Below, piece by piece: positions 44,917 to 56,826 of a stretch of 64,000 nucleotides of DNA (positions within the stretch are counted from its first letter, which is position 1; every line of letters begins with the position of its first letter). The translations under genes and the position numbers were made by a program. The stretch spans positions 1,302,001-1,366,000 of the forward strand of contig NZ_CP093365.1 of NCBI RefSeq assembly GCF_023380245.1, read 5' to 3'. Under the pieces are notes generated by a model. It had not been told where the DNA came from, did not search any database, and worked only from the letters and a program-made list of their open reading frames with translations. This stretch comes from Bombilactobacillus thymidiniphilus. Lineage in GTDB: Bacteria > Bacillota > Bacilli > Lactobacillales > Lactobacillaceae.

Positions 44917-45795
44917 ATGACTAAAATTACTGCTGCACAAGTAAAAGAACTACGTGATAAGACTAGCGTTGGTATGATGGACGCTAAAAAAGCTTTAGTT
45001 GCTGCGGATGGTGACATGCAAAAGGCAATTGATGAATTACGTGAAAAAGGTGTTGCTAAAGCCGCTAAGAAAAATGATCGAATTGCTGCCGAAGGTGTTG
45101 CTGCAATCAAAATTGTTGGTAATGTTGCTGCATTAGTAGAAATCAATTCTGAGACTGATTTTGTGGCTTCTAATGATAAATTCACAAGTTTAGTCGCTGA
45201 TATTGCTAATGCAATTGCTGCTAATAAACCGACTGATTTAAAAGCTGCTTTGCAATTGGAAGTAACTCCTGGAACTAGTGTACAAGATGCAATTACTAAT
45301 TTAACAGCTGTGATTGGTGAAAAAATCACATTACGGCGTTTTGAAATTGTTGAAAAAAGTGATTCTGATAACTTTGGTTCTTACTTGCACAATGGCGGTC
45401 AAGTAGCTACTTTGGTTGTGCTTGACGGTGCTGATAGTGAGGCTGCACATGATGTGGCAATGCACGTGGCTGCCATTAATCCGGATTATTTAAATCGTGA
45501 CGAAGTTCCTAGCAATGTAATTGATCACGAGCGTGAAGTATTTACTGAAGAAACAATTAATGAAGGCAAACCTGAAAAAATTGTTCCTAAGATTGTAGAA
45601 GGTCGTTTGAATAAGTATTTATCTGAAATTAGTTTAGCTGATCAAGATTTTGTTAAGGATCCAGATCAAACTGTTGCACAATTTGTAGCTTCTAAAAATG
45701 GCAAATTAGTTTCTTTTGATCGTTATGAAGTCGGCGAAGGTATTGAGAAAAAAGAAGAAAACTTTGTTGACGAAGTCATGGGTCAAATTAAATAA
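44917..45795 (+). CDS. tsf: Translation elongation factor Ts
   Basis: 292 residues: N-terminal UBA-like helix pair ([19 protein letters not shown]), core TDFVA motif ([13 protein letters not shown]), and the dimerisation and C-terminal regions. EF-Ts recycles EF-Tu-GDP. RBS AGGAGG in good position; terminator follows. Confidence 0.97.
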   Translation: MTKITAAQVKELRDKTSVGMMDAKKALVAADGDMQKAIDELREKGVAKAAKKNDRIAAEGVAAIKIVGNVAALVEINSETDFVASNDKFTSLVADIANAIAANKPTDLKAALQLEVTPGTSVQDAITNLTAVIGEKITLRRFEIVEKSDSDNFGSYLHNGGQVATLVVLDGADSEAAHDVAMHVAAINPDYLNRDEVPSNVIDHEREVFTEETINEGKPEKIVPKIVEGRLNKYLSEISLADQDFVKDPDQTVAQFVASKNGKLVSFDRYEVGEGIEKKEENFVDEVMGQIK

Positions 45796-45821
45796 AAAAG
45801 CGCTTAGCGCTTTTTTTTTTT
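45795..45821 (+). terminator. Intrinsic terminator after tsf
   Basis: Stem AAAAGCGC / GCGCTTTT, loop TTA, 11-base T-run. Confidence 0.9.
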
Positions 45822-45888
45822 GGATTAAATCATGGTATCTGGTTTGATTATGTTAAAATATATAGAAGAAAATTGAAGGAGTTTGCAA

Positions 45889-46620
45889 ATGTCCGTTAAA
45901 TATCAACGAGTTGTTTTAAAATTAAGTGGAGAAGCCTTGGCTGGCGATGAAGGATTCGGTATCAATCCACCGATTATTAATACAATTGCGCAACAAATCA
46001 AAAAAGTTCATGATTTAGGTGTTCAAGTAGCGATTGTTTGCGGTGGTGGCAATATTTGGCGAGGCGAAACTGGTTTTGAAATGGGAATGGAACGTGCCCA
46101 AGCTGATTACATGGGAATGTTAGCTACAGTAATGAATGGCTTGGCGTTACAAGATGGTTTAGAAAGTATTGGTGTTCCTACGCGGGTGCAAACCTCAATT
46201 GAAATGCGGCAAATTGCAGAACCTTATATTAGGCGTAAAGCAATCAGACATTTAGAAAAAGGACGGGTAGTCATTTTTTCTGCGGGCACTGGCAGTCCTT
46301 ACTTTTCAACAGATACAACTTCGGTACTACGAGCAGCTGAAGTTGGTGCTGATGTTATTTTGATGGCTAAAAATGGTGTGGATGGCGTTTATACAGCTGA
46401 TCCACAAAAAGACGCGACAGCTGTTAAGTATGAAGAATTAACTCAATTAGATGTGATTAACAATAATCTGGGGGTTATGGATTCTACTGCTAGTTCGTTG
46501 TCGATGGATAACGATATTCCGCTGGTTGTTTTCAATTTGAACGAATCAGATAATATTTTACGAGTTGTGCAAGGTGAAAATATTGGCACGACTATTAAAG
46601 GAGCAAAAACTAATGACTAA
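45889..46620 (+). CDS. pyrH: UMP kinase
   Basis: 243 residues of the amino-acid kinase fold: [45 protein letters not shown] and [14 protein letters not shown]. It makes UDP from UMP. ATG 45889 preferred; the in-frame TTG 45883 is too near the RBS (GAAGGAG). It overlaps frr by 8 bases (ATGACTAA). Confidence 0.97.
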   Translation: MSVKYQRVVLKLSGEALAGDEGFGINPPIINTIAQQIKKVHDLGVQVAIVCGGGNIWRGETGFEMGMERAQADYMGMLATVMNGLALQDGLESIGVPTRVQTSIEMRQIAEPYIRRKAIRHLEKGRVVIFSAGTGSPYFSTDTTSVLRAAEVGADVILMAKNGVDGVYTADPQKDATAVKYEELTQLDVINNNLGVMDSTASSLSMDNDIPLVVFNLNESDNILRVVQGENIGTTIKGAKTND

Positions 46621-47170
46621 TGAGCTAATTGAACAAGCAAAACAACATATGCAAAAAAGTGAGGCATCTTTACAGCGTGAATTAGGACAAATACGTGCTG
46701 GTCGAGCTAATGCAAGTATTTTAAACGGTGTGACAGTGGAATATTACGGTGCACAAGTGCCACTTAATCAAGTAGCATCAATTAGTATTCCAGAAGCGCG
46801 AGTTATTTTGGTGACTCCATTTGATAAAAGCGCATTAAAAGATATCGAAAGAGCATTATTAGCTTCTGATGTCGGTATAAATCCAGCTAATGATGGCAGT
46901 GTAATTCGCCTAGTAATTCCGCAATTAACCGGTGAAAGACGGCAAGAGCTGGTTAAAGAAGTTGGCAAAATATCTGAAAATTGTAAGGTAGCGGTGCGTA
47001 ATATTCGTCGTGATGCCATGGATAGTTTAAAGAAGCAACAAAAAAATAACGAAATTACGGATGATGAATTGCATGATTTAGAAAAGCAAGTGCAAAAAGT
47101 GACTGATGCTAGCATCCAAAATGTCGATCAAATTACGGCTGATAAATCTAAAGAATTAGTTGAAATTTAA
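46613..47170 (+). CDS. frr: Ribosome recycling factor
   Basis: 185 residues: [46 protein letters not shown] and [10 protein letters not shown]. It splits post-termination ribosomes with EF-G. RBS AAAGGAG. Confidence 0.97.
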   Translation: MTNELIEQAKQHMQKSEASLQRELGQIRAGRANASILNGVTVEYYGAQVPLNQVASISIPEARVILVTPFDKSALKDIERALLASDVGINPANDGSVIRLVIPQLTGERRQELVKEVGKISENCKVAVRNIRRDAMDSLKKQQKNNEITDDELHDLEKQVQKVTDASIQNVDQITADKSKELVEI

Positions 47171-47202
47171 TTTAGTTTTGCTTTATTTAGGTGCGAAATT
47201 TT

Positions 47203-47233
47203 AGGGACTAGATGGCAGATCAAGTCCCTTTAT
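47203..47233 (+). terminator. Weak hairpin between frr and uppS
   Basis: AGGGACT (47203-47209) pairs with AGTCCCT (47223-47229) around a 13-base loop; only a short T-rich tail follows. Confidence 0.45.
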
Positions 47234-47260
47234 TAAACTATTTGGTAGAGGTTTTGGATT

Positions 47261-47989
47261 ATGTTAGATCAAACGCTGCCGCAACATGTAGCAATCATTA
47301 TGGATGGTAATGGTCGATGGGCGGCAAAGCAAGGATTGCCACGAATCGCGGGGCATCGTAAGGGAATGAACAATCTTAAAACCATTGCTAGTTCTGCTAG
47401 TGATTTAGGGATTAAAGCTTTGACAGTTTATGCTTTTTCCACGGAGAATTGGGCACGACCATCATCTGAAGTTAAGTTCATAATGAATTTGCCAATTGAT
47501 TTTTTCAGTAAGTTTATGCCTGATTTAATAGCGAATGATGTACGGGTTTTGGTTACCGGCATGACAGAAGAATTACCTGAGAAAACGCGGGAGGTTTGCC
47601 AAAAAGCGGTGCGCCAAACAGCGGATAATCAAGGAATGATCTTGAATTTTGCTTTTAATTATGGTGCCAGAAGCGATATTTTGAATGCCGTAAAATCATT
47701 CAGTCGCCAAGCAATAGATAATCCACAAGCTATTGATGAATTATCTGAACGTGATTTTGGCACATATTTAAGAACAGCGCAGTTGGGTTCTTTGCAAAAT
47801 CCTGATCTGTTAATTCGAACTGGCGGTGAAAAAAGATTATCTAACTTTTATTTATGGGAGTTAGCTTACTCTGAATTAGTATTTGTTGATGAATACTGGC
47901 CTGATTATTCGCCAGATAATTTGCAACGTGATTTAGCTATTTTTCGTCAGCGTGAACGTCGCTATGGCAAGATAATTGATGAACAATAA
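47261..47989 (+). CDS. uppS: Undecaprenyl diphosphate synthase
   Basis: 242 residues: IIMDGNGRWAAKQGLPRIAGH holds the P-loop Asp and Arg/His ligands, with FSTENWARP and RTGGEKRLSNFYLW. It builds the C55 lipid carrier for peptidoglycan from FPP, made by IspA (6968). Fourteen bases before cdsA. Confidence 0.96.
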   Translation: MLDQTLPQHVAIIMDGNGRWAAKQGLPRIAGHRKGMNNLKTIASSASDLGIKALTVYAFSTENWARPSSEVKFIMNLPIDFFSKFMPDLIANDVRVLVTGMTEELPEKTREVCQKAVRQTADNQGMILNFAFNYGARSDILNAVKSFSRQAIDNPQAIDELSERDFGTYLRTAQLGSLQNPDLLIRTGGEKRLSNFYLWELAYSELVFVDEYWPDYSPDNLQRDLAIFRQRERRYGKIIDEQ

Positions 47990-48003
47990 GTGAGGATTAT
48001 TTT

Positions 48004-48819
48004 TTGAAAACAAGAGTTATTACGGCTATTGTCGCTTTATTGATTTTTATTCCAATTTTAATCGTTGGTGGCTTTTGGATTGATTTAGCTGCTTCTGTAT
48101 TGGCAGTTATTGGCTTATCAGAAATCTACATTATGCGTAAAAGGATCATTGTATCTTTAGATTTTTTTATTGGTGCAATTGGGGTTTTATTACTTTCGTT
48201 GCCTGAAAAGGCTTTAACTTGGTTACCGGCAGATTTTTCACGTTTTGATTTAGCCTATGTTTTTGTAGTATTACTATTGATCTTGATGGTCTTTACAAAG
48301 AATAATTATAATTTTGAGGATGCTGGAACCACTATATTATCAATGTTTTACATTGGTAATGGTTTTCATTATTTAGCTGCAATCCGTAATGCTGATAACG
48401 GAGGGCTATCTTTGTTACTATTTGGCATGATCATTGTTTGGGTAACAGATAGTGGCGCATATTTAGTCGGTCGTCAATTTGGTAAGCATAAGCTATATCC
48501 AGCAATTAGTCCGAATAAGACTTGGGAAGGTTCTATTGGTGGTATTGTTTGTGCAATGATTTTTGCCTGGCTTTACGTTATTGTATTCCAACAAGCCAGC
48601 AATTTATCAACGTTACCGCATAATATTTGGTTGGTTATCGGAATAGCTTTTTTATTATCCGTTGTCGGACAAATTGGAGATCTAGTTGAGTCAGCATACA
48701 AGCGTTTTTACAATGTGAAAGATTCGGGGAAAATTTTACCTGGACATGGCGGCATTTTAGATCGCTTTGACAGTATGTTGTTTGTGTTGCCATTAATTCA
48801 TGCATTAGGGTTTATTTAG
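48004..48819 (+). CDS. cdsA: Phosphatidate cytidylyltransferase
   Basis: 271 residues with about eight membrane helices. The signature near the C-terminus is intact: SPNKTWEGSIGG, GDLVESAYKRFYNVKDSG and LPGHGGILDRFDS. It makes CDP-diacylglycerol for phospholipids. TTG start. Located between uppS and rseP as in most Firmicutes. Confidence 0.95.
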   Translation: MKTRVITAIVALLIFIPILIVGGFWIDLAASVLAVIGLSEIYIMRKRIIVSLDFFIGAIGVLLLSLPEKALTWLPADFSRFDLAYVFVVLLLILMVFTKNNYNFEDAGTTILSMFYIGNGFHYLAAIRNADNGGLSLLLFGMIIVWVTDSGAYLVGRQFGKHKLYPAISPNKTWEGSIGGIVCAMIFAWLYVIVFQQASNLSTLPHNIWLVIGIAFLLSVVGQIGDLVESAYKRFYNVKDSGKILPGHGGILDRFDSMLFVLPLIHALGFI

Positions 48820-48836
48820 CCTAGAGGGGGAATTAT

Positions 48837-50105
48837 TTGTTAGCAATTATTACATTTATTATTGTTTTTGGGCTAATCGTTTTAGTTCATGAATTTGGGC
48901 ATTATTTTGTTGCAAAACGTTCGGGAATTTTAGTGCGGCAATTTTCAATTGGCATGGGTCCTAAATTGGTTTCTTACACACGCAATCATACTTTATATGT
49001 AATTCGTTTATTGCCTTTAGGTGGTTATGTGATGATGGCAGGTGCTGAAGATGATGATGACGAATTAAAACCTGGTACAGTAGTTGGGTTAAAAATAAAT
49101 GATCAAAATGAAGTGGTCGAAATTGATAATTCTCAAAATACTAATAATGATTTGGTGCCACTACAAGTAATTCAAAGTGATCTGCAAAAAGATTTGTTCA
49201 TTGAAGGCTATGAAGCTGGCGATGATCAAACTGTGAAACGCTTTGCTGTTAACCATGATGCGATCATAATTGACGAAACTGGTGCGCCAATGCAAATTGC
49301 ACCGATTGATGTGCAGTTTAATTCGGCCAGTTTGAAAAATCGTTTGGTAACTAATTTAGCGGGACCTTTTAATAATATTGTTTTTGGGATCTTGGTTTAT
49401 ATATTTAGTGCCTTTTTATTGGGTGGTGCGCCAGTTAGCACTAGCCAACTTGGCACTATTCAAGCTAATTCGCCTGCTGAACATGCACATTTGCAATCTG
49501 GTGATCAAATTGTTCAAGTAGGTCATCATAAAATTGACAATTGGGATCAATTAGTTACAGAAATTCAAAAACGACCTAATCAAAAGACAAATTTGGTTGT
49601 TAAAAATACCAAAGGGCAGTCGCGATCAGTGGTGATTACGCCAAAATCGGTGGCAGAAAATAAACAAAAAATTGGTCAAATCGGTATTACTCAAGCGCGT
49701 AATCATGATTTTGGCGCGACTTTGCAGTATGGTTTTCAGTCAGCTTTTGCAGCAGTTGCGACAATAGTTAATGCTTTGAAAAATATGGTAACTGGTGGCT
49801 TTAATATTAATCAACTTGGTGGTCCAGTGGCTATCTATTCAGAAACTAGTCAAGTAGCAGCAATGGGTTGGAAACAAGTTGTACTGTTTGTTGCTTGGTT
49901 ATCTATTAATTTGGGTATTATGAATATGTTGCCAATTCCTGCTTTAGATGGCGGTAAAGTTTTGTTAAACATCATTGAGGGAATAAGACGTAAACCGGTT
50001 TCACAAAAAACTGAAATAGTAGTTAATTTAATTGGTGTTGGTTTGTTAGTTATTTTGATGGTGGCGGTAACATGGAACGATATTACGCGCTTTTTCATTA
50101 AATAA
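48837..50105 (+). CDS. rseP: Site-2 intramembrane metalloprotease RseP/RasP
   Basis: 422 residues: zinc site HEFGHYFVAKRSG in the first membrane segment, a large soluble insertion (about 65-170), a PDZ domain (AEHAHLQSGDQIVQVGHH), and a C-terminal LDGG site (MLPIPALDGGK). It cuts membrane-bound regulators or signal-peptide remnants. TTG start with RBS AGAGGGGG. Confidence 0.94.
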   Translation: MLAIITFIIVFGLIVLVHEFGHYFVAKRSGILVRQFSIGMGPKLVSYTRNHTLYVIRLLPLGGYVMMAGAEDDDDELKPGTVVGLKINDQNEVVEIDNSQNTNNDLVPLQVIQSDLQKDLFIEGYEAGDDQTVKRFAVNHDAIIIDETGAPMQIAPIDVQFNSASLKNRLVTNLAGPFNNIVFGILVYIFSAFLLGGAPVSTSQLGTIQANSPAEHAHLQSGDQIVQVGHHKIDNWDQLVTEIQKRPNQKTNLVVKNTKGQSRSVVITPKSVAENKQKIGQIGITQARNHDFGATLQYGFQSAFAAVATIVNALKNMVTGGFNINQLGGPVAIYSETSQVAAMGWKQVVLFVAWLSINLGIMNMLPIPALDGGKVLLNIIEGIRRKPVSQKTEIVVNLIGVGLLVILMVAVTWNDITRFFIK

Positions 50106-50126
50106 CGTTATTTGGAGGGTGAGAGT

Positions 50127-51833
50127 ATGCGACAATCACGGGTTTTAATACCAACTTTAAAGGAGACACCTAATGGTGCTGAAGCAATTAGTCATCAGTT
50201 AATGTTACGTGCGGGATACATTAGCCAGATTTCTGCTGGTAATTACGCTTACTTGCCGTTAGCTTATCGAGTTTTACAAAATATTGAAAAGATTATTCGT
50301 GAAGAAATGGCCAAAATTGATGCTGCAGAAATTTTGTTACCGGGTTTGTTGCCAGCCGAATTGTGGCAGGAGAGTGGCCGTTATGATACTTATGGCGCTA
50401 ATCTATTTAAATTACAGGATCGGCATGAACGGGACTTTATTTTGGGTCCAACTCATGAAGAAACAATGACTTTTTTGGTCAGGAATGTATTGAATTCTTA
50501 CAAAAAAATGCCTAAAGTGTTGTACCAAATTCAAACTAAATATCGTGATGAGGATCGACCACGCTATGGTTTGTTACGTGGACGTGAATTCATTATGAAA
50601 GATGCTTATTCTTTTACGGCCAATAAAGAAGATTTAGATGTTATTTTTGATCAAATGGAACAAGCTTATCGCAATATTTATGATCGGTGTCATTTAGAAT
50701 ATCGTACTATTTTAGGTGATAACGGTGATATGGGGGGAAGTGGTTCCAAAGAATTTTCTGCAATTGCGCCGGTGGGTGAAGATACGATTGTATACTCTGA
50801 TGTTAGTGATTATGCAGCTAATTTAGAAATGGCAACTAGTATTATTGCGCCTAATCCTGACCAAGCACCAAAACCATTAGAAGAAGTTTCTACTGATCAT
50901 GGTCAAACGATGACGGATTTAGCTGCTTTGTTAGATATTAATTTACAGCAAACTATTAAAAGTGTCGCTTATATAGCTGATGGTCAACCTGTTCTAGTTA
51001 TTATTCGGGGTGATTTTGAAGTTAATGATGTTAAATTAAAAAACCATTTACATGCTGTAGATTTACGCTTGGCGACTGATGATGAAGTTATTCAAAACTT
51101 TCAAAGTGTTATTGGTTTTGTTGGTCCGGTTAATTTGCCCAGTGATGTTCGTTTGATAGCAGATTTGTCAATTGATAATTTAGCTAATGCTGCTTGCGGT
51201 TCCAATGTTGAAAATATGCAACTTAAAAATGTTAATGCTTCCCGTGATTATCAACCTGAGGAATATACGGATATTCGCCTAGTTAAAGAGGGCGAATTGT
51301 CACCAGATAACAAAGGTGTGTTACAATTTACGCGAGGAATTGAGATTGGGCATATTTTTAAGTTGGGTACAAAATATTCTGAAAGTATGCATGCTAATTT
51401 CTTGGATGAAAATGGTAAACAAAAACCGATTATTATGGGAAGTTATGGCATTGGAGTTAGCCGTTTATTGTCAGCTATTGTGGAGCAAAATCATGACGAA
51501 GCAGGGATGATTTGGTCATGGGATTTAGCCCCATATCAAGTTCACGTTGTGGCAGTTAATACTAAAGATGAAGCTCAAGTTGCTTTAGCTGAACAATTAG
51601 AAACGACTTTGAATGATGAGGGTTTATCAGTTTTATATGATGATCGCAAAGAGCGACCAGGTGTAAAATTTGCAGAATCAGATTTGTTAGGTATCCCAGT
51701 CCGTATTACAGTTGGTAAAAAGGCTAGCGACAATATCGTTGAAATTAAATTGCGCCAGCAAGCTGAATCAATTGAAGTAGCTGTGGATGATGTGGAAGAT
51801 ACAATTAAAATCTTATTACAAAATAACGATTAG
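50127..51833 (+). CDS. proS: Prolyl-tRNA synthetase
   Basis: 568 residues, bacterial type: class II motif [36 protein letters not shown] split by motif 2, an editing insertion domain (about 230-390), motif 3 ([12 protein letters not shown]) and an anticodon domain. ATG 50127 has RBS GGAGGGTG. Confidence 0.96.
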   Translation: MRQSRVLIPTLKETPNGAEAISHQLMLRAGYISQISAGNYAYLPLAYRVLQNIEKIIREEMAKIDAAEILLPGLLPAELWQESGRYDTYGANLFKLQDRHERDFILGPTHEETMTFLVRNVLNSYKKMPKVLYQIQTKYRDEDRPRYGLLRGREFIMKDAYSFTANKEDLDVIFDQMEQAYRNIYDRCHLEYRTILGDNGDMGGSGSKEFSAIAPVGEDTIVYSDVSDYAANLEMATSIIAPNPDQAPKPLEEVSTDHGQTMTDLAALLDINLQQTIKSVAYIADGQPVLVIIRGDFEVNDVKLKNHLHAVDLRLATDDEVIQNFQSVIGFVGPVNLPSDVRLIADLSIDNLANAACGSNVENMQLKNVNASRDYQPEEYTDIRLVKEGELSPDNKGVLQFTRGIEIGHIFKLGTKYSESMHANFLDENGKQKPIIMGSYGIGVSRLLSAIVEQNHDEAGMIWSWDLAPYQVHVVAVNTKDEAQVALAEQLETTLNDEGLSVLYDDRKERPGVKFAESDLLGIPVRITVGKKASDNIVEIKLRQQAESIEVAVDDVEDTIKILLQNND

Positions 51834-51852
51834 AATTATTTGAGGTGATTTT

Positions 51853-54800
51853 TTGGCAAATTCTGATCCACGTGAATTATTTCAAACTTTACTAGAGCAA
51901 ATTGAATTGCCAATGGATTTGCGTCAGCAAGTGTTGTTTCAAACAGCACGTATACGAAAAGTAGAAGTCCATACTGAATCTCAGCGATGGACTTTTATTT
52001 TCGAATTTGCACAAATTCTCCCATTGACAACTTTTAAATTGTTTAAAAAATATCTTGAGGCTGGTTTTCAGGGCGTTAAGAAAATTGATTTATTGATCAA
52101 GACTTCTGACCAACAATTTGACCAACAATTATTAACTTCTTATTGGGAATACGTGGTCCAACAAATTTCACCCAATTCTTCTATTATGAAAGAACTAGCT
52201 TTACAAAAAGGTCCAGTATTACAAAACGGGCGTGTTTTATTAGCCGTAGATAATGATGTTTTAAAACAATATTTGTCACAACAATATTTAGCGTTAATTG
52301 AGCAAGTTTATGCTGATGTGGGTTTTCCCAAATTCAAAATCAAGTTATTAATTGATAATTCACAAACGCAAGCTCAGATTGAAGATTTACGTAAGCAACA
52401 AGTCAAACAACAACAAGCCATTAGTGTAGCTGCTTCCAGTAAAAAAGCTAAGCAAAATACTTTTAATGAAATAGCGCACCACGTTTTAGGTAAGAAAATA
52501 GCTAATGATGCGCCGCTGGTCTCCATGGCGGAAATTTCAGAAGAGCAACAATCTGTAGTTGTAGAGGGTTATATTTTTAGTAGTGAAGTGCGTAATTTAC
52601 GTTCAGGGCGGCAATTACTAATTTTGGAGATGACAGATTATACTTCATCTTTTGTTGTAAAGAAATTTTCTAAAAATGGTGAATCAGATGATGTTTTTGC
52701 AGCTTTTACCCGAGGTCATTGGGCAAAAGTGCGTGGTTCTGTACAAGAGGATAACTATTCGCGTGAATTGACGATTAATGCTTACGACATTATGTTGATT
52801 CAGAAATTAGGTCGCCAGGATCAAGCAACAGATAAAAGAATTGAGCTACATGTTCATACTAATATGAGTCAAATGGATGCAGTTAGTTCAACGACTGATC
52901 TGGTCAAACGAGCTGCTGATTGGGGACACGAAGCTATTGCGATTACTGATCATTCGACCGCACAATCTTTTCCTGATGCTTATAGCGCTGGGCAAAAATA
53001 TGGCGTGAAAATAATTTACGGGATTGAAGCTAATTTGGTTGATGAAGGTGAATCGATTGCCTATAACTTGCGCGATGAAGTTTTAGAAACTGCAGAATAT
53101 GTTATTTTTGATGTAGAAACAACAGGTTTATCGGCGGTTTATGATTCGATTATTGAATTAGCAGCGGTTAAGATGTGTAACGGTAAAGTGCTGGCAGAAT
53201 TTGATGAATTTATTGATCCTGGCAAACCACTGTCTGCGACAACGATTAATTTAACTTCTATTACCGATGAAATGGTGCATAACAGTAACACAGAACAAGA
53301 AGCCATGGATAAATTTGCTCAATTTATGGGCGACGCAATTCTAGTCGGACATAATGTAACTTTTGATATTGGTTTTTTGAATGCTGCGCGACGACGAAGT
53401 GGTTATGATCCTGTCGCAGTTCCTGTAATCGATACGTTAGAAATGTCTCGTACGTTGCATTCTGAATATCGTAATCATAAATTAGATAGTTTAGCTAAGC
53501 GTTACAATATCAAATTGGAACATCACCATCGAGCTAATTCGGATGCGCTGACGACAGGCTGTTTGATGTATACTCTGTTGAAAGAAATGCAAGATCAATT
53601 TCAAACTTTGAATGTTTTACAGCTAAATGATCATTTGGGTGGCAAGGAAGCTTATAAGCAGGCTCGTCCGTATCATGCTATTTTGTTAGCACAAACCCAG
53701 GATGGCTTAAAAAATTTGTTCAAGATAATTTCTAGTTCTATGACAGAATATTATTTTCGAACTCCAAGAGTGCCCCGCCGACTATTGAATGAATATCGTA
53801 CGGGTATTTTAGTAGGTTCAGCTTGTAGTTCAGGTGAAGTATTTACGACGATGATGCAAAAAGGTTATGATGATGCCTACCAGAAAGCTCAATTTTATGA
53901 TTATTTAGAAGTTATGCCACATGCTATTTATCAACCATTGTTAGATTCTGGCTTAATCAATGATCAAAAAGCACTAGAAGATATTTTGGCTAATATTGTT
54001 AAACTAGGGGGGGAATTAGATAAGCCAGTGGTGGCTAGTGGTGATGTACATTACTTGGATCCTAAAGATGCTATTTATCGCGAGATTATTGTGAAAGCTG
54101 TTAAAAGTAATCCTTTGGCACGTCAGCAATTACCTTTGGCTGATTTTAAGACTACCGATGAGATGCTACAAGATTTTGCATGGCTAGGTGCTGAAAAAGC
54201 GCATGAAGTGGTGGTCGATAATCCCCGTAAAGTGGCAGAGATGATTGATGAGATTGTACCGGTTAAGGATAAATTGTATACACCCAAAATGCCGGGAGCA
54301 GAACAAGAAATTCAAGATTTAACTTATACTCAAGCGAAAACTTTATATGGCGATCCGTTACCGGAGATTGTGGCACAACGTTTAGACAAAGAATTGAAAA
54401 GTATTATTGGTAATGGATTTTCAGTGATTTATTTAATTTCACAACGTTTGGTGCATAAAAGTAACAAAGATGGTTATTTAGTTGGCTCGCGGGGATCAGT
54501 TGGTTCAAGTCTGGTGGCGACAATGACTGGGATTACTGAGGTTAACCCGTTGCCACCACATTATCGTTGTTCAAAATGTCATTATTCCCAGTTTTTTACT
54601 AATGGTGAAGTGGGTTCTGGTTTTGATTTGCCAGATAAGCAATGCCCGCAATGTGGCAGTGATTTAAGCAAAGATGGTCATGATATTCCTTTTGAAACTT
54701 TTTTAGGCTTTAAAGGAGATAAGGTGCCAGATATTGATTTAAACTTTTCTGGCGATTATCAACCAATTGCGCACAATTATACAAAAGTATTGTTTGGGGA

Positions 54801-56154
54801 AGATCATGTATTTCGTGCAGGTACGATTGGTACAGTGGCTGATCGTACCGCATATGGTTACGTAAGTAACTTTGAAGAACTAACAGATCAAAAATTTCGT
54901 GGTGCAGAAAAAGATCGCTTAGCAAGTGGTGCAACTGGTGTTAAGCGCACTACTGGACAGCATCCGGCGGGTATTATTGTAGTGCCTGATTATATGGATA
55001 TTTATGATTTTACACCGATCCAATATCCGGCTGATGATCAAAGTGCAGCTTGGAAAACGACTCATTTTGATTTTCATTCTATCCATGATAATATTTTAAA
55101 ACTTGATATTTTAGGACATGATGATCCGACTATGATTCGGATGTTGCAAGATTTATCTGGCATTGATCCACAAACTATTCCAACTGATGATCCAGGAGTT
55201 ATGGCACTATTTTCGGGCACAGAATCTTTAGGTGTTACACCTGAGCAAATTGACTCTAAAATGGGTACTTTAGGTGTACCAGAATTTGGGACGCGTTTTG
55301 TACGAGGAATGTTGGAAGAAACCCACCCAACAACTTTTTCAGAATTATTGCAAATTTCTGGCCTTTCTCATGGTACTGATGTTTGGTTAGGTAATGCGGA
55401 AGAATATATTCAGCAAGGTATTGTAACTTTAAAAGATGTGATTGGGTGTCGGGATAATATTATGATGGACTTAATTCATTGGGGGATGGAGCCGCAATTA
55501 GCGTTTCAGATTATGGAACATGTCCGTAAGGGGAAAGGAATTCCTGATGATTGGCAAGAGCAAATGCGGGCGCATAAAGATATTCCTGATTGGTATATTG
55601 AATCATGTTTAAAAATTAAGTATATGTTCCCTAAAGCTCATGCAACAGCTTACATCATGATGGCTTTGCGAATTGCCTATTTTAAAGTTCATTTTCCAAT
55701 TATTTATTATTGTGCTTATTTATCCGTGCGTGCTGACACTTATGATCTAAAAGCGATGGCTAGTGGTAAAACGGCGGTTAAAGAGGCAATGAAAGCAATT
55801 AATAGTCAAGGCAATGATGCTAGTCAAAAAGATAAAAGTACTCTGACTGTTTTAGAAATTGCTAATGAATGTTTAGAGCGGGGAATAGCAATTCAAATGG
55901 TGGATATTGAAAAATCAGACTCGTTGAATTTTAAAATTATTGATGAACATACTTTGTTAGCGCCATTTGTTGCGGTGCCAAGTTTAGGTACTAATGTGGC
56001 TAAACAAATTGTAGCTGCTCGCGAAGAACAACCTTTTTTATCAAAGGAGGATCTTTCCAAGCGTGGAAAAGTGTCGCAGTCAATTATTGAATATTTAACG
56101 ACTAACCATGTTTTAGATGATTTACCTGACGAAAACCAGTTATCCTTATTTTAA
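51853..56154 (+). CDS. polC: DNA polymerase III alpha subunit, PolC type
   Basis: 1433 residues: N-terminal and OB domains, PHP domain ([25 protein letters not shown]) split by a DEDDh proofreading exonuclease ([35 protein letters not shown]), polymerase core with a zinc module (CSKCHYS, CPQCGSD), the [11 protein letters not shown] active site, and C-terminal tau-binding part. It is the replicative polymerase. TTG start with RBS TGAGGTG. Confidence 0.97.
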   Translation: MANSDPRELFQTLLEQIELPMDLRQQVLFQTARIRKVEVHTESQRWTFIFEFAQILPLTTFKLFKKYLEAGFQGVKKIDLLIKTSDQQFDQQLLTSYWEYVVQQISPNSSIMKELALQKGPVLQNGRVLLAVDNDVLKQYLSQQYLALIEQVYADVGFPKFKIKLLIDNSQTQAQIEDLRKQQVKQQQAISVAASSKKAKQNTFNEIAHHVLGKKIANDAPLVSMAEISEEQQSVVVEGYIFSSEVRNLRSGRQLLILEMTDYTSSFVVKKFSKNGESDDVFAAFTRGHWAKVRGSVQEDNYSRELTINAYDIMLIQKLGRQDQATDKRIELHVHTNMSQMDAVSSTTDLVKRAADWGHEAIAITDHSTAQSFPDAYSAGQKYGVKIIYGIEANLVDEGESIAYNLRDEVLETAEYVIFDVETTGLSAVYDSIIELAAVKMCNGKVLAEFDEFIDPGKPLSATTINLTSITDEMVHNSNTEQEAMDKFAQFMGDAILVGHNVTFDIGFLNAARRRSGYDPVAVPVIDTLEMSRTLHSEYRNHKLDSLAKRYNIKLEHHHRANSDALTTGCLMYTLLKEMQDQFQTLNVLQLNDHLGGKEAYKQARPYHAILLAQTQDGLKNLFKIISSSMTEYYFRTPRVPRRLLNEYRTGILVGSACSSGEVFTTMMQKGYDDAYQKAQFYDYLEVMPHAIYQPLLDSGLINDQKALEDILANIVKLGGELDKPVVASGDVHYLDPKDAIYREIIVKAVKSNPLARQQLPLADFKTTDEMLQDFAWLGAEKAHEVVVDNPRKVAEMIDEIVPVKDKLYTPKMPGAEQEIQDLTYTQAKTLYGDPLPEIVAQRLDKELKSIIGNGFSVIYLISQRLVHKSNKDGYLVGSRGSVGSSLVATMTGITEVNPLPPHYRCSKCHYSQFFTNGEVGSGFDLPDKQCPQCGSDLSKDGHDIPFETFLGFKGDKVPDIDLNFSGDYQPIAHNYTKVLFGEDHVFRAGTIGTVADRTAYGYVSNFEELTDQKFRGAEKDRLASGATGVKRTTGQHPAGIIVVPDYMDIYDFTPIQYPADDQSAAWKTTHFDFHSIHDNILKLDILGHDDPTMIRMLQDLSGIDPQTIPTDDPGVMALFSGTESLGVTPEQIDSKMGTLGVPEFGTRFVRGMLEETHPTTFSELLQISGLSHGTDVWLGNAEEYIQQGIVTLKDVIGCRDNIMMDLIHWGMEPQLAFQIMEHVRKGKGIPDDWQEQMRAHKDIPDWYIESCLKIKYMFPKAHATAYIMMALRIAYFKVHFPIIYYCAYLSVRADTYDLKAMASGKTAVKEAMKAINSQGNDASQKDKSTLTVLEIANECLERGIAIQMVDIEKSDSLNFKIIDEHTLLAPFVAVPSLGTNVAKQIVAAREEQPFLSKEDLSKRGKVSQSIIEYLTTNHVLDDLPDENQLSLF

Positions 56155-56196
56155 TTGTGTATTTAACAGTATTTTGTGCTTTTTGCAGTTAATTTC

Positions 56197-56225
56197 TTGA
56201 ATTGTTGTTAGATTAGCTATATACT
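56197..56225 (+). promoter_or_regulatory. Promoter upstream of rimP operon
   Basis: TTGAAT (56197-56202) and TATACT (56220-56225), 17 bases apart. Transcription would start at about 56232, only about 20 bases before the terminator stem. Confidence 0.65.
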
Positions 56226-56249
56226 GTATCTAAGTTGATTTCACATGAC

Positions 56250-56277
56250 GAGTGAGCAGGAATGCTCACTCTTTTTA
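56250..56277 (+). terminator. Strong terminator-like hairpin before rimP (attenuator candidate)
   Basis: Perfect stem GAGTGAGC / GCTCACTC with loop AGGAAT and five T. It may end the polC transcript, or stop transcripts from the promoter at 56197 after about 45 bases. No convincing second promoter was found between it and rimP. Confidence 0.85.
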
Positions 56278-56335
56278 TTGCAGATTAACAATGTGGTATG
56301 AGTAGATAAGTTATTTTAATCAAAGGGGTGTTGGC

Positions 56336-56809
56336 TTGGCTTCAGTTACGGAAAGTATTGAACAGATGGTTAATCCTATTTTAAGTAAGTATGGTTTTTA
56401 TTTAGTAGAGATTGAATACGTCAAAGAAGGCAATAGTTGGTATTTGCGACTTTATATTGATAAGCCAGCGGGGATTGACATTGAAGAATGTTCTTTAGTC
56501 AATCAAGAATTAAGTGACGTTTTAGATGAGCAAGATCCGGACTTGATTCCGCATGCTTATTTCTTGGAGGTTTCCTCACCAGGTGCGGAACGCCCTATTA
56601 AAACGGAACGTGATTTACAATTAGCTAAAGAACAATTTATTCATGTTAGCCTTTATCAAAAGTTAAATGGACAAAAAGTTTTTGAAGGAACACTTGTTGA
56701 TTACAATGCACAGGAATTAATTTTAGAAATTAAAGTTAAAACACATAAGCAGCAAATAACAATTGCTCGAAAAAGTATTGCTTCAATGCGCTTGGCAATT
56801 GAATTTTAA
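56336..56809 (+). CDS. rimP: Ribosome maturation factor RimP
   Basis: 157 residues: YGFYLVEIEYVKEGNSWYLRLYIDKP, IDIEECSLVNQELSDVLDE and LEVSSPGAERPIK are diagnostic. It assists 30S assembly. TTG start with RBS AAAGGGGTG. First gene of rimP-nusA-ylxR-ylxQ-infB-rbfA. Confidence 0.96.
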   Translation: MASVTESIEQMVNPILSKYGFYLVEIEYVKEGNSWYLRLYIDKPAGIDIEECSLVNQELSDVLDEQDPDLIPHAYFLEVSSPGAERPIKTERDLQLAKEQFIHVSLYQKLNGQKVFEGTLVDYNAQELILEIKVKTHKQQITIARKSIASMRLAIEF

Positions 56810-56826
56810 AGTGAGGGGATATTACG

